Positions 24,994 through 34,404 of a DNA stretch of 64,000 bases are shown in pieces. The notes beneath the pieces were generated by a model. That model saw only the letters and a program-made list of their open reading frames with translations, was not told the origin of the DNA and ran no database searches. Location of the stretch: contig JARWIR010000027.1 in NCBI GenBank assembly GCA_029959085.1, forward strand, positions 7,316,001 through 7,380,000, written 5' to 3'. This DNA comes from Nemophila menziesii. Lineage: Eukaryota; Streptophyta; Magnoliopsida; Boraginales; Hydrophyllaceae. A program made the position numbers and the translations under genes. Position 1 is the stretch's first letter; each line of letters opens with the position of its first letter.

Positions 24994-26722
24994 AGACCCC
25001 CAACTCAAAGTTGTATCGTCCCGATAAAATAAAGATAAAAACAAAGGGAAGTCTCTAAATACACATCTAGGTCATTTAAGCACAATGGGGAAGGAGATAG
25101 CAGAATATATAGAATAAACATAAAGCAACTACTTAGAAAATTTAACGTAATAATATTTACAAACTACATACATGTACACTTCTCATATCCACTGTTAACA
25201 TGGCTTGAATTCAATATTAGATTAGCTTCACAATGTAAGAAGGAGAGGAACTTTACTCAGTTCACCAAGGAAGCTATAGATTGTTCATCGAACTTTACTA
25301 GTATCCAAAGATCCACTTAACTACTCTCTATTGGCTCAATCACTTCTAGATTACATAGCAAAGAATCAAAAGGTCTTTAAGGTTGTAATATTAGATTAGG
25401 GACGGTATGATAAGTATATTTGGATAATTAAGAGTGAGTTTTTGGCTCTCTCCTCACTGGCCATCAACGAATCGCGCTAGAGCTTGAGTTACTCTCATAA
25501 AACGTTTCTCACTCAACCCAATGACTTGATGCACAAAGTAGCATCCCCAATAACCCAATTTAAAGCATAAAGATGTTCACATAAAAATTCCACAATTCCG
25601 GTCCAAATATTTATTCTTTTCAAATCACTTTTTTTCTTTTGTATAGCTATGACTCTCTTTTTTATATTCGAGATATCACGCTATTTTTTTCATAGATTTT
25701 TTTCTTTTCTTTTCATGCTTTTTAGCTTTTTTCATTCACTCTTACCCCGGCAAAGGGTTACAATGTAAACCTGTGAATCATCATCTAAATAATAACAGAG
25801 CACAATTAATAAGCTCAAAAATCCCAACCCAATAACAATTCCAATAATGGTGGACCCACCACCCCAAACTCAAGCTCTAGAACAACTGTCTATGCATCGC
25901 GATTCGAGTGCGGGTCATACGGAAAAGTCCTATAATCTAAAGGGATATGGCTTATAATGGGGTGAAATAAAAAGGCTTTAAAAAGGCTAGAAGGGGCTGA
26001 GAAGGATATAAAATAATAAATGGACAGCAAGCTAAAAGGCAACAATGGGCTTATGAAAGAACCGCCTTAATCACTTTATGCAATTTCGTCATTCTCTTAC
26101 CTTAAGCACGTTCATCAAATGGGTTTGTCAACTAGCTTGGATCTCACGGCCTACAAACCACTCAAGGCTCCCTAAGATCGAACATACTTTCTATCGCATT
26201 GCTACCTAATCATTTCTTTACTATCAATGTGTATTTTCCTGCAAATACTCAAAGCATACAAAATAAAATAGCTCATAAACATACTACTTACTATCATCAA
26301 CTTACTGAGCTTATGCTTTCAAGCTATTACACACACTCTACATCTAATTCCCATGTATCAAAAATTTTAATTTCTACCTAAAAACAGAAAAAATGGAGAT
26401 GACAGACAACGAATCCCCACACCCCCAACTCAAAAATGAGTCGTGTCCCCACGACTCGAAAAAGGAATTAAAATTAGCAGATAAAGCATTTACAAAAATG
26501 GTAAGGAAGAAAGAGAACATACTCTCGAGGCTATTGCCTCGCATTATCGACATCCAAGATAGGACTTGTTGGATCTTTCTTTAATTGCTCAAGGAGTGTT
26601 ATGATGTGCACTTGATTGGCTTTGATTTGTGCCACATCTTCAGCTAAGGAAGTTTGAGCTGCTTCGACTTTATTTAGACGCTCTTCCATCTTCTCTTGCC
26701 AACTATGCTCACTTTCTTCTTT
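24994..26722 (-). other. 3' non-coding region of the Athila-like element
   Basis: It aligns by eye with the reverse complement of 44000-45073 (for example AGGGACGGTATG, TTTTTGGCTCTCTCCTCACT, CCCCAAACTCAAGCTC, GTGCGGGTCATA), the equivalent region of the plus-strand copy. A second stretch resembling the polypurine tract lies at about 26423 (CACCCCCAACTCAAAAATGA on plus). Confidence 0.7.
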
Positions 26723-27832
26723 CTAGACTTGCTTAAATCCCTCTCCTCTCAAGAATTTAATGATCAAAGAATTGTCAATATTGTTATTCATTTTATGCTC
26801 CAGTTTCTCTTCTTCACCAAAAATTACATTCGCTTTTCGCATAAGACACGTGATCATAGTAGGATATTTCACATTAAAAACTGAGGTAGGAGAGACCGAA
26901 AATCGCGTCACCTCCTCAAAGATCAACTGTGCCACATCCACTTCTTCTCCTCTCAAAATACAATTCAAAAATAGAGCGTTCTTTTTACTTACGTCCCAAA
27001 TTCTTGTGTTTCCAAAGACGTTAAGGATAAGGAAATTGTGCCAAACTCTAGCATCCGGTTGAAGATATTTGTAAGGCCAAGGTGCCTTCAATTCTCCCTT
27101 ATGTAATTGAACTTTCTCCTTGTCTAAAACATGCTCAAAAAGTAAATTCCAATCTAAGATTTTTTGGCTATCCACCGCTTCTCTATACTTGCATGGTCCA
27201 ATCAATTTCTTAAACTGGAAGTGGTTTCTAATCTCTTCAACTGTGAAAGGAACTAACTTTCCTCTAACTGGAACACAACCTTCACTATCTCGGATAAAGA
27301 GGCCTAAATAGAAATCTGAAACTAACTCATGACATAAATCAGAACTTTTTACCATGAATGTAGACAACCCAATCTTTCACCAATCTCCAAAAAATCTTTT
27401 GTACTCTCCTTTACCAATTTCTTCATCAAATACTCTCTCATAAGCAAAAGGTAGTTCCTTCAATTGTTTCTCTGCAGAAGCTATCATGTCCTTTGAAGCT
27501 TTCTCTTTTTCTTCGGGTGTAAGACCTTTGAATTGGAGAGGTTGCGTTGTCTTATTCACAAAAAGTGGAACCTTTTTGCCCATTGAATTAAACGCAGCTA
27601 GCTCACCTCTCTTTACAATATCTATTTTACCCTTTGTGTTGGAACTAGAACTTTTCTCGCTTGATTTCTTCTCAATATAACCCAATACCTTGATTTTCTT
27701 CATCTCCCTCTTAGTAGATAATGTTTCTGTTCTCTTAGTCATCTCAATTAACCTCCAACTCAAAGCTTTAACCACTCTTGATTTTAGAAACTCTTGATTA
27801 TTGGTTGAACAAGCTTTATATGGGTTAGGCAA
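26723..27832 (-). pseudogene. Extra ORF of the Athila-like element (plant transposon protein-like domain)
   Basis: Two stretches, 27377-27832 (151 residues) and 26723-27367 (214 residues), lie in one frame and are separated by a single TGA at 27377-27379. The first half is Lys/Glu-rich and ends 'FAYERVFDEEIGKGEYKRF'. The second contains 'ELVSDFYLGLFIRDSEGCVP' and 'VRGKLVPFTVEEIRNHFQFK'. This resembles the plant domain often annotated 'putative plant transposon protein' (FYA...VRG..V.F....I...). The ORF sits between protease and 3' LTR, where Athila elements carry an env-like gene, but I see no signal peptide or membrane segment. Function is unknown. Confidence 0.5.
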
Positions 27833-28974
27833 GGTGTTTCGAAGATGATTCTCTATATGGGTAAGATGGATTATTGATGGATTGGTATGGATCTAAGAAA
27901 TTGTAGGATGAATTTTTGAAATTTAGGCTTTTGATTCTTGGATTCAATGTGTTTTGGATAGATTTGGGTGATTGGATCTTCTTTGTAATGATGTGGAGAG
28001 AAGATTTGATGTGTTTTTATGGTGATTGGGTAGTGTTTTGATGTTTGGGGAAGGTTTGATGAAGCTATAATGGAGTTGGGAGAGGTTTGGAGAAGAAAGA
28101 GAGGCTTAAGGATTGTAAAATTCGTAATAGACTAACCTCCCTCTTCTTTATACCCTAAAATTTAAAATTTTCTCTCTCCAGCGGCGTGGGTCAGCTTACC
28201 GGCGGAATGGGCCGGCATACAGGTGAGCTGCTCTTTGAAAAATCTCCTACGACAAAAAACCTTATTTGCGAACCCGAGGCCATCCCTTTTTGTCTGACCG
28301 GCATACCGGCGTTATGGGTCGGCATACCAGTGAGCAATTTTTCGAATATGCACCTCTCGGCAAAGAACCGGTGGCGTGTACCCGTGGGCACCCCTTTTAG
28401 ACCCGCCGGCTTACTGGTCGTGTGGCCGGCATACCGGTGGGCAGGTCAGAACTTGCCTAAAAAATTCGTTTTTCTTTCCAAACTCGATTTCTTTAATACC
28501 TGAACATTTAAAACACTAATACCTTTCTCAAATATGCAATATCAACTAAAAACAACTAAACATGAATTAAAAATATAAAAACATAAAAAATTGCGGGTTG
28601 TCTCCCGTACAACACTTTTATTTAACATCTTTTAAAGTTAAACGCGTTACCTCTATCAAGATTTGCGAATATAGCCTCCCCAACAACGAGAAAGGCTATA
28701 AACGTCAACTAATCTCGGCTTAATTCCTTTCTTAGGCATGATCTTTATCACCTTAGCTGAAACAACTTTAGTGACTATAAATGGTCTCATCCACGAGTCT
28801 TGATAACCTCGTGGCCTATTCTCCAGTTTGTGGCCTTTTCATAGAACTTCATGGCCGACCCCAAACTCAATCTTTGGCTCAGTATCCACGGGTTTTTCGT
28901 GGATATTCTCTTTAGGGACTTTGTGATGTGAAAGGTTGTGGATAATAGGAGCGGTGGGATCTGACTTCCTTGGT
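27833..28974 (-). other. Non-coding gap where pol would be expected
   Basis: Between the extra ORF and the end of the protease only short broken frames occur. About 1.1 kb stands where roughly 2.5-3 kb of RT, RNase H and integrase would normally lie. It holds the GC-rich triplicate at 28185-28450. Confidence 0.6.
28185..28450. repeat. GC-rich triplicate with CCGGCATACCGG cores
   Basis: Three diverged units of about 105-115 bp start near 28185, 28299 and 28402. Each has a head of the form CCGGC(T/A)TACCGG...GGG(T/C)CGGCATACCGGTG(A/G)GC. The core CCGGCATACCGG is partly self-complementary. GC content is far above the AT-rich surroundings. Confidence 0.8.
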
Positions 28975-29606
28975 TTCTTACCCTAGACATAGAATGTATC
29001 GGATACATTGTTAACATGAAGGGTAATCGTCCCTTCTTGGAAGTTGGTTATGCTTTGGCTAGTGGACATGAAAGGCCTTCCAAGTATGACTGGAACTTGC
29101 TTATTTGCATCGAAATCAAGTATAACAAAGTCTGTAGGGATAGTGATATTACCTTATCAGACGAGGACGTCCTCCACTGTTCCCCGTGTCTTGGTAACTG
29201 AGTTGTCAGCAAACTGCAACTTCACTGGAGCTTTCTCTGATTTCTAAAGTTCAAGTCTATCGAACACGAACTTTGGCATAAGATTCACACCTGAACCCAC
29301 ATCACACATAGCTTTCACCTTGAGCATACCATTTATTTGTATAGGAAGATTAAATCTTCCAGGATCTTTGAGTTTTAATGGTAACTCTTTCTCTACTCTT
29401 CTTGAGACTTTCACAGTCTCTCTCTTGGCTTCTACACTCGCTTCTTTCTCAGGAATACCTTGCGTAAAAACTTGTTGCGGTGTAAGCCCTTTCTTTGCAA
29501 TCTCAATCATTTGGGCGTTGATATTTTCAGGAGTGTACGCATCTACAAATGTCTTGAGTTCAATGTCACCCTTCTGATTTGTATCATGAATGATTGATGA
29601 CACCAT
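28975..29606 (-). pseudogene. Retropepsin-like protease of the Athila-like element
   Basis: Open from 29606 to 29244 (120 residues). It shows 'LKDPGRFNLPIQI' and the catalytic 'AMCDVGSGVNLMP' at residues about 99-111, the Athila-type form of the aspartic-protease D-x-G motif. The same frame continues after TAG at 29244-29246 with 'KLQFADNSVTKTRG' and, after two stops near 29157, with 'VPVILGRPFMSTSQS', the conserved LGRPF block that ends such domains. Three stops make it inactive. The enzyme would cut the gag polyprotein within virus-like particles. Confidence 0.8.
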
Positions 29607-29671
29607 TTGAACAACTGGTGGCGATTCCAGCTTCTCTTCTTATTTCTTTTCTTGCACAGCAGGTGCAACTT

Positions 29672-29977
29672 CTACGTTTTCTTTTCTTCCTCTTTCTCTT
29701 TAGCTCTCTCAGCTTGTAACTCCATAACCGATCTAATCTCATCTTGCATATCTTTCAAAAGTTGTATAAATTTGGATTTTTCTGAATCTTTTTCCTCATC
29801 ATCTTCAGAACAGTTAGAGTCCACGTGGCTAGATTTGGTTGGTTCTTCTTCGGTACTAGGAACTTCTACGGCAATTTCTGCAGCATGTGGTACTTCCTTA
29901 TTTTCTTCAATTTCAAGGAAAATAGCCTTGCAAGCTTCGAACCCAACATTGGCATCACCTCCTTCGATAGCCTTCAA
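29672..29977 (-). pseudogene. Acidic linker between gag and protease
   Basis: 101 residues rich in Glu/Ser with a predicted helical tail ('DMQDEIRSVMELQAERAKEKEE'). It lies between the gag zinc-knuckle area and the protease in the frame order expected for a gag-protease polyprotein. No domain recognised. Confidence 0.45.
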
Positions 29978-30121
29978 TTATTTTGCTTCCATAGTATTAG
30001 TAAGAACTTTATTCATTTGTTCTACTTGCCTACCTAAAATTTGAATTGAAGCTTCTTGTTCTCTTAACTTCTCGTTGTGTGAATGCATATTAGTGGTCAT
30101 AAGATCCATAAAATTGTTCAA

Positions 30122-31122
30122 TTATTGATCACCCACAGCTCCTTCTTGAGGATTCAGTGGTAGAGTCTTCTGAGCTAAAGTACCGGTATGTGCATCATTC
30201 ACATGTTGTTGTGGAGGGGCATGTCTATTATAATTTTGATATTCTTGATATCGAACTTGACATCTAGGTTGGAAAGAGCTATTCTGGGGACGAGGTTGAT
30301 AATGACCAGGATTAGCGGCCCCCTGTGGATTTGAATACTGCATACCCGGATGATTCCTGTTACCAAATTGATAATTTCCTCGGTTGGCTATTAATATAAA
30401 CAGATGCTGGATTTCCTTCGCACTCTTCCCATGTATGATTTGTGACCCCACACTGTTGACAACCTTGTTATTCTTGTACTACATTCGTTGTGGCTAAATT
30501 TCTCTGAATCTCAAGCTTAAGTTCTTTGATTTGATTTTCTAATGCGGAAAATTGAGCTGAGTTTGCAGTTTCTGCATCTAATTGAAGCATACCTTTGGCA
30601 TTTGTAATAGGAGCTCGCGATACTGACCTATTGGTTGGAAAGAGTTATTTACGTGGTTGATAATGACCAGGATTAGCGGCCCCATGTGGATTTGAATACT
30701 GCAATACCCGGATGATTCCTATTACCAAATTGATAACCTCCTCGGTTGGATATGAAATAAACAGATTGTGGATTTCCTTCGCACTCTTCCCATGTATGAT
30801 TCATTGCCCCCACAATGTGGACAACCTTGTGCTTCTTGCACTGCATTTGACGCGGCTAAGTTTTTCTGCATCTCAAGCTTGAGTTCTTTGTTTTGATTCT
30901 CTAATGCGGATAATTGAGCTGAGTTGGCAGTTTCTGCGTCTAATCGAAGCGTATCTCGGGTTTTTGTAACAGGAGCTCTCGAAGAGGGCTAACTCCTTTC
31001 TTGTTCAATGCAATTTTCTAAAACCTGGGTAGCCTCAGCATGTTCCATGGACACGAAATTCCCTTTCCCAAGATTATCCACCTTCAATCTACTTTCTCTG
31101 TTGATACCTTCATAGAATATAG
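30122..31122 (-). pseudogene. Gag C-terminal region with zinc knuckle, internally duplicated
   Basis: The last open part (30122-30451) is Gln/Asn/Pro/Tyr-rich with 'YQFGNRNHPGMQYSNPQG', like the tail of Athila gag proteins. Just upstream on the minus strand, the pieces 'CPHCG' and 'NHTWEECEGNP' form a CCHC knuckle split by a one-base frameshift (about 30795-30830). The region contains two copies of a 361-bp unit (listed separately), so the knuckle and tail are present twice, both damaged. Confidence 0.7.
30265..30985. repeat. Tandem duplication, two 361-bp units
   Basis: The phrase GGTTGATAATGACCAGG occurs at 30294 and 30655, 361 bp apart. Similarity continues for the whole unit (about 30265-30625 and 30626-30985) with modest divergence. 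Confidence 0.92.
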
Positions 31123-31814
31123 CTAACTGTAGAGAGGGGTATAACCATAGAGCTGACATCTAGCTAACTTCTGTTGAAACCTTGTCCATGCTTCTCCTAC
31201 TTCTTCTCCATCTTCTTGACAAAACTTTGCAAGCCCGCTTTGGTCTTTGAGTCTCATACTCTTCAGATAAAAACAGTTAAAGAAAGCAGCTTGAAGTTCT
31301 GTCCATGAATTAATTGTCCCTAGTGGTTGCCTATCTAGCCACTCACCAGCTCTACCGGTCAGAAAGAACGAAAACATATAACAATACAGTTGCTCGCGTG
31401 TAATGCCTGGAGTAACATAAGCATCACAAATCTGCATAAACTTTGAATCGCTCTTACCGGATCTTGAATTGTTGTACCACTGTAGAGTCCAAAACTTTGA
31501 AACTGAATGAGCATACCTGGATTGGGTCTAAATTTGATGTTTTGGATCTTTGGAGGACGGTAACCTATTGGTTGAACATGAAACGGTACTCCCAAGCCTA
31601 GGAGGTCTTGTTCAATTCTGTTCTGATTATTGTTATTTATGTTACCTCCTACCGATGGTGGTTGTAAATGTACTAACGGACCAAGGGTTCTCGGATCTAC
31701 GGGATCTAGTATGTCTGCTATAGCTCTTCTTAAGGCTCTTTCCTCGCGAAGACGTTTGTTATAATCTCTGAAGCTCCTCTTAGGCTCCGGTAACGGGGGC
31801 CAAGAATTAAACAC
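31123..31814 (-). pseudogene. Gag N-terminal and capsid region of the Athila-like element
   Basis: The frame from 31814 encodes about 115 residues ('PLVHLQPPSVGGNINNNNQN' and a Pro-rich stretch). It then shifts near 31440-31460 into the frame that ends at 31123, which carries the retrotransposon gag motif 'FFLTGRAGEWLDRQPLGTIN...WTELQAAFFNCFY'. This core (RA..WL......SW..L...F...F) is typical of Ty3 capsid proteins. Start chosen at 31814 because it follows the primer site by about 130 bp. Confidence 0.8.
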
Positions 31815-31946
31815 GGTTCAAACTTGAAAAAGACTAAAGCAAACCACAAGCGTAAATCCGGAAAAATAAAACTAAATACTGAAAAATAAAAGTTAATTAA
31901 AAACTACTACTCGAAATAGATAGCCCACACGCTAACGAGACACAAG

Positions 31947-31964
31947 TCTCCGGCAGCGGCGCCA
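31947..31964 (-). promoter_or_regulatory. Primer binding site, tRNA-Asp type
   Basis: On the minus strand this reads TGGCGCCGCTGCCGGAGA, six bases inside the LTR end. It matches the tRNA-Asp-complementary site usual in Athila/Tat elements (TGGCGCCGTTGCCGGGGA) with two differences. Confidence 0.85.
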
Positions 31965-31970
31965 AAAACT

Positions 31971-32031
31971 TGGTGTCGCCTAAGATGTGATAGAAATAAG
32001 ATAAATATAAACCAGAAAATAATGCACTTTC
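31971..32031 (-). mobile_element. 5' LTR of the Athila-like element, inner piece
   Basis: The 61 bp beginning TGGTGTCGCCTAAGATGTGA on the plus strand match the start of copies B and D and lie next to the primer site. The LTR is interrupted here by the insertion at 32032 and resumes at 42503. The last five bases, CTTTC, are the target duplication. Confidence 0.88.
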
Positions 32032-33651
32032 TGTAAAGCCCCGTATAAAAAACTTAATTATAAATACCGTAATTGATACTAAATTATTATTTTTTATCAT
32101 TATTAAATAAGATATTAATTGAATTACTTAAATCGATATCAAATTACTAAAGTAATTTTAATCATATAATTTAATTTTAGATTTATTACTAGATTATTTT
32201 AATTGGTATAATTTAATATTTTATTATATTATTTCCTTTACTTAGCCTTTCATTTCTTAATAATTATCTCACTTTCATATTTACTAATATGTTTTTTAAA
32301 ATCTAATTAGTCATCCTATAACATTGCACGTGTAATGACCACTAAATTTCTACTTTCCATATTGCAACATACCTAATGACTAGTCTAATGGAATGACTAA
32401 GCCTATGAATAGCATTTGTGTCCTCTAAAGATTAACACATGGTTTACCAATCTTATGACTAAGCTTATCAAACTATCTCTATATATATTCATGTAATAAT
32501 ATTGAGATAAAACACTACGCTACATTTTAAAGTTTAAATTTAATATATAATTATTATTATAAACAAATATTATTTATAGGTTATTAAAATATAAAGCTAG
32601 TCTTAATTGTAAATAGCGAGTATTTCTAAAGATGAGAAGTTACCGCGATCTCGGTTAGAAAGGCGACCACTTAATAATTACCCGTTAATAGCCTCTTTTT
32701 CAGGTGAGAGTTTAAATAATATTTAATATGTTTATCTTTAACCCTATTTTAAATTATTCAGTAATATATTTAATTCAATGATTTTGGACTTTACGTGTTA
32801 TAAAATTATCTTGTTATTACTGGATTATTACTGGATTGATTGTATTATTTCGTTATCATAGAATTAATTGTATATTTGGGATAGCACGGCCTACTTTGTC
32901 GTCTATCCATTAATTTTTAATTGTTATCGTTGTTGAATCGACCTACTTAGTCAATTCATATTTGATATTTGATATATCTATCGATCGATTGTTCGACATG
33001 ATACAATCGTGTTGCACTGGGCGGCAGCGGGCTTGCCAGGGTTAACACAACTATCATGATCTATTCCCACCTGGCGCATGTGACGGAGAGTTCCTTGGCC
33101 AGTGGGTCCTAGGTTCGGTTTACCCGGGGTATTCCCAGTGGGAGTGATAAGGGATCGATTATTGCGGCGGGAGTCACAAGGGCAAGACCACAGTATCCTT
33201 TGCAACGTGATTATTACTTGCTAGTGTATATCGCTTGTTGGGTAGTATGGGCTGCCTAGTTTGCAATATACACTTATCTGATCTATTTATTTATCGCTTT
33301 ATAAATGTTTAATTTATATTCAGACCTATACCATTTCAATGACAGCGTCTTAAATATAATTACTACCCCTAGGTTAAAGTTTACATATGACCATTATTTA
33401 CTTTCTCACCGAGCTAGTGGAAGCTCACCCCTCTTTCCCCCACCCTTTCAGGTGCTAGATAACTTAAGGATTTGGGTAGTGGTCAGTAGCCTAGGAGCAA
33501 CTTGAAGAAGAAGATTTTTGTATTTAACTTGTAATTATTTATTTTAAATCATGTAATGTAATGTAATGTAATAGATAGCTAATAATTGTAATAAAATGTA
33601 CATTTATTTATTTTAATTTAGATAAATAGTCGCGTTTTTTGGGGCGTGACA
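32032..33651 (+). repeat. 5' LTR of the Tekay-like element
   Basis: 1620 bp, TGTAAAGCC...GCGTGACA. A TATA-like stretch (CTCTATATATATTC) lies at about 32474. A GC-rich patch near 33005-33180 (GGGCGGCAGCGGGC, GGCGCATGTGACGG) stands out from the AT-rich rest and is conserved in the 3' LTR. Confidence 0.93.
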
Positions 33652-33653
33652 AG

Positions 33654-33665
33654 TGGTATCAGAGC
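33654..33665 (+). promoter_or_regulatory. Primer binding site, initiator tRNA-Met type
   Basis: TGGTATCAGAGC two bases after the LTR end, the standard site for priming by initiator methionine tRNA. Confidence 0.93.
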
Positions 33666-34130
33666 TTAGAGTAGTCTCTAGGCGTACCCGGGGACAAGAT
33701 TCTCAAACTGTGGAAAATGGGTAGAGAAATAATTAAAATCAATAAGAATTAGAATTAATTAGTTGTTGTCATTGAACCAACCCCAAGATAACTCTTGAGG
33801 TTGATCCCTTGTCTAGTACTGCATGTAGTGATAATTTCTTGAGTCTGGCCAGCTCGAGGAGATGTCATTGTTTTCGGTTACTGGATTGACCTATATTTGG
33901 ACACTTAGGATCTTAATAGCATTCTAATCGGAGAATTTTATATGATTATAAAATGTTTGAATTTTTCTGCATCTATATTAGATAAATTGAAAATTTGTCG
34001 CAAATTATATTCTACACCATATATGATTAGAACTAATGAATTGAATTAGTGTTGGACATAAATATCTGAGGATTTCGTAAATCGACTTAAAATTTAATAG
34101 TTAGATGAATTTCGAGGGCGAAATTCTTTT

Positions 34131-34143
34131 AAGGAGGAGCGAA
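34131..34143 (+). promoter_or_regulatory. Polypurine tract of the Tekay-like element
   Basis: AAGGAGGAGCGAA immediately before the 3' LTR start (TGTGAAGCCCCG, 34144). Would prime plus-strand DNA synthesis. Confidence 0.8.
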
Positions 34144-34353
34144 TGTGAAGCCCCGTATAAATAACTTAATTTTAAATACCCTAATTGATACTAAATTATT
34201 ATTTTTTATCATTATTAAATAAGATATTAATTGAATTACTTAAATCGATATCAAATACTAAAGTAATTTTAATCATATAATTTAATTTTAGATATATTAC
34301 TAGATTATTTTAATTGGCATAATTTAATATTTTATTATATTATTTCCTTTACT
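34144..34353 (+). repeat. 3' LTR of the Tekay-like element, first piece
   Basis: 210 bp matching the start of the 5' LTR, cut by the LINE insertion after CTTTACT (34347-34353). The LTR continues at 41109. Confidence 0.92.
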
Positions 34354-34404
34354 TTTTTTTGACGAAAGGAGGGTGCCAAAGCACCCAAGAACAAGAAACA
34401 TAAA

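Larger units (their letters stand above)
24994..31970 (-). mobile_element. Internal region of an Athila-like Ty3 element lacking RT and integrase
   Basis: Read on the minus strand the order is: primer site (31947-31964), gag (31814 to about 30122), an acidic linker (29977-29672), retropepsin (29606 to about 28975), a non-coding gap with a GC-rich triplicate, a further ORF (27832-26723), 1.7 kb of 3' non-coding DNA, polypurine tract and LTR. No RT, RNase H or integrase motifs occur anywhere, so the element depended on a related autonomous copy. All frames carry stops or frameshifts. Athila affinity is inferred from the tRNA-Asp primer site, the gag and protease motifs, and an extra ORF in the position of the Athila env-like gene. 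Confidence 0.75.
33652..34143 (+). mobile_element. Internal region of the Tekay-like element (non-coding)
   Basis: Only 492 bp, with no ORF. It starts with an initiator-tRNA-Met primer site (TGGTATCAGAGC, 33654-33665). It ends TTCGAGGGCGAAATTCTTTT then AAGGAGGAGCGAA (34131-34143). The block 'TTCGAGG.CGAAATTCTTTTAAG' before the polypurine tract is characteristic of Tekay/Del chromoviruses, which is the basis for the family name. All gag-pol DNA is absent. Confidence 0.85.

Noticed and set aside
26760..27311. Plus-strand frames at 26760-27062 and 27120-27311
   Set aside because: Shadows of the minus-strand extra ORF of the Athila-like element.
28186..28503. 105-residue plus-strand frame in the GC-rich triplicate
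   Set aside because: The frame follows from three GC-rich repeat units and is in a non-coding part of a minus-strand element; no domain.
29320..30044. Plus-strand Ser/Phe-rich frames at 29320-29577 and 29607-30044
   Set aside because: Antisense of the protease and the acidic linker; the protein motifs are on the minus strand.
32978..33205. Frames at 32978-33205 and 41838-42032 conserved between the two Tekay-like LTRs
   Set aside because: They are the same LTR DNA twice; the frame length and ends differ between copies because of indels, so coding is unlikely.
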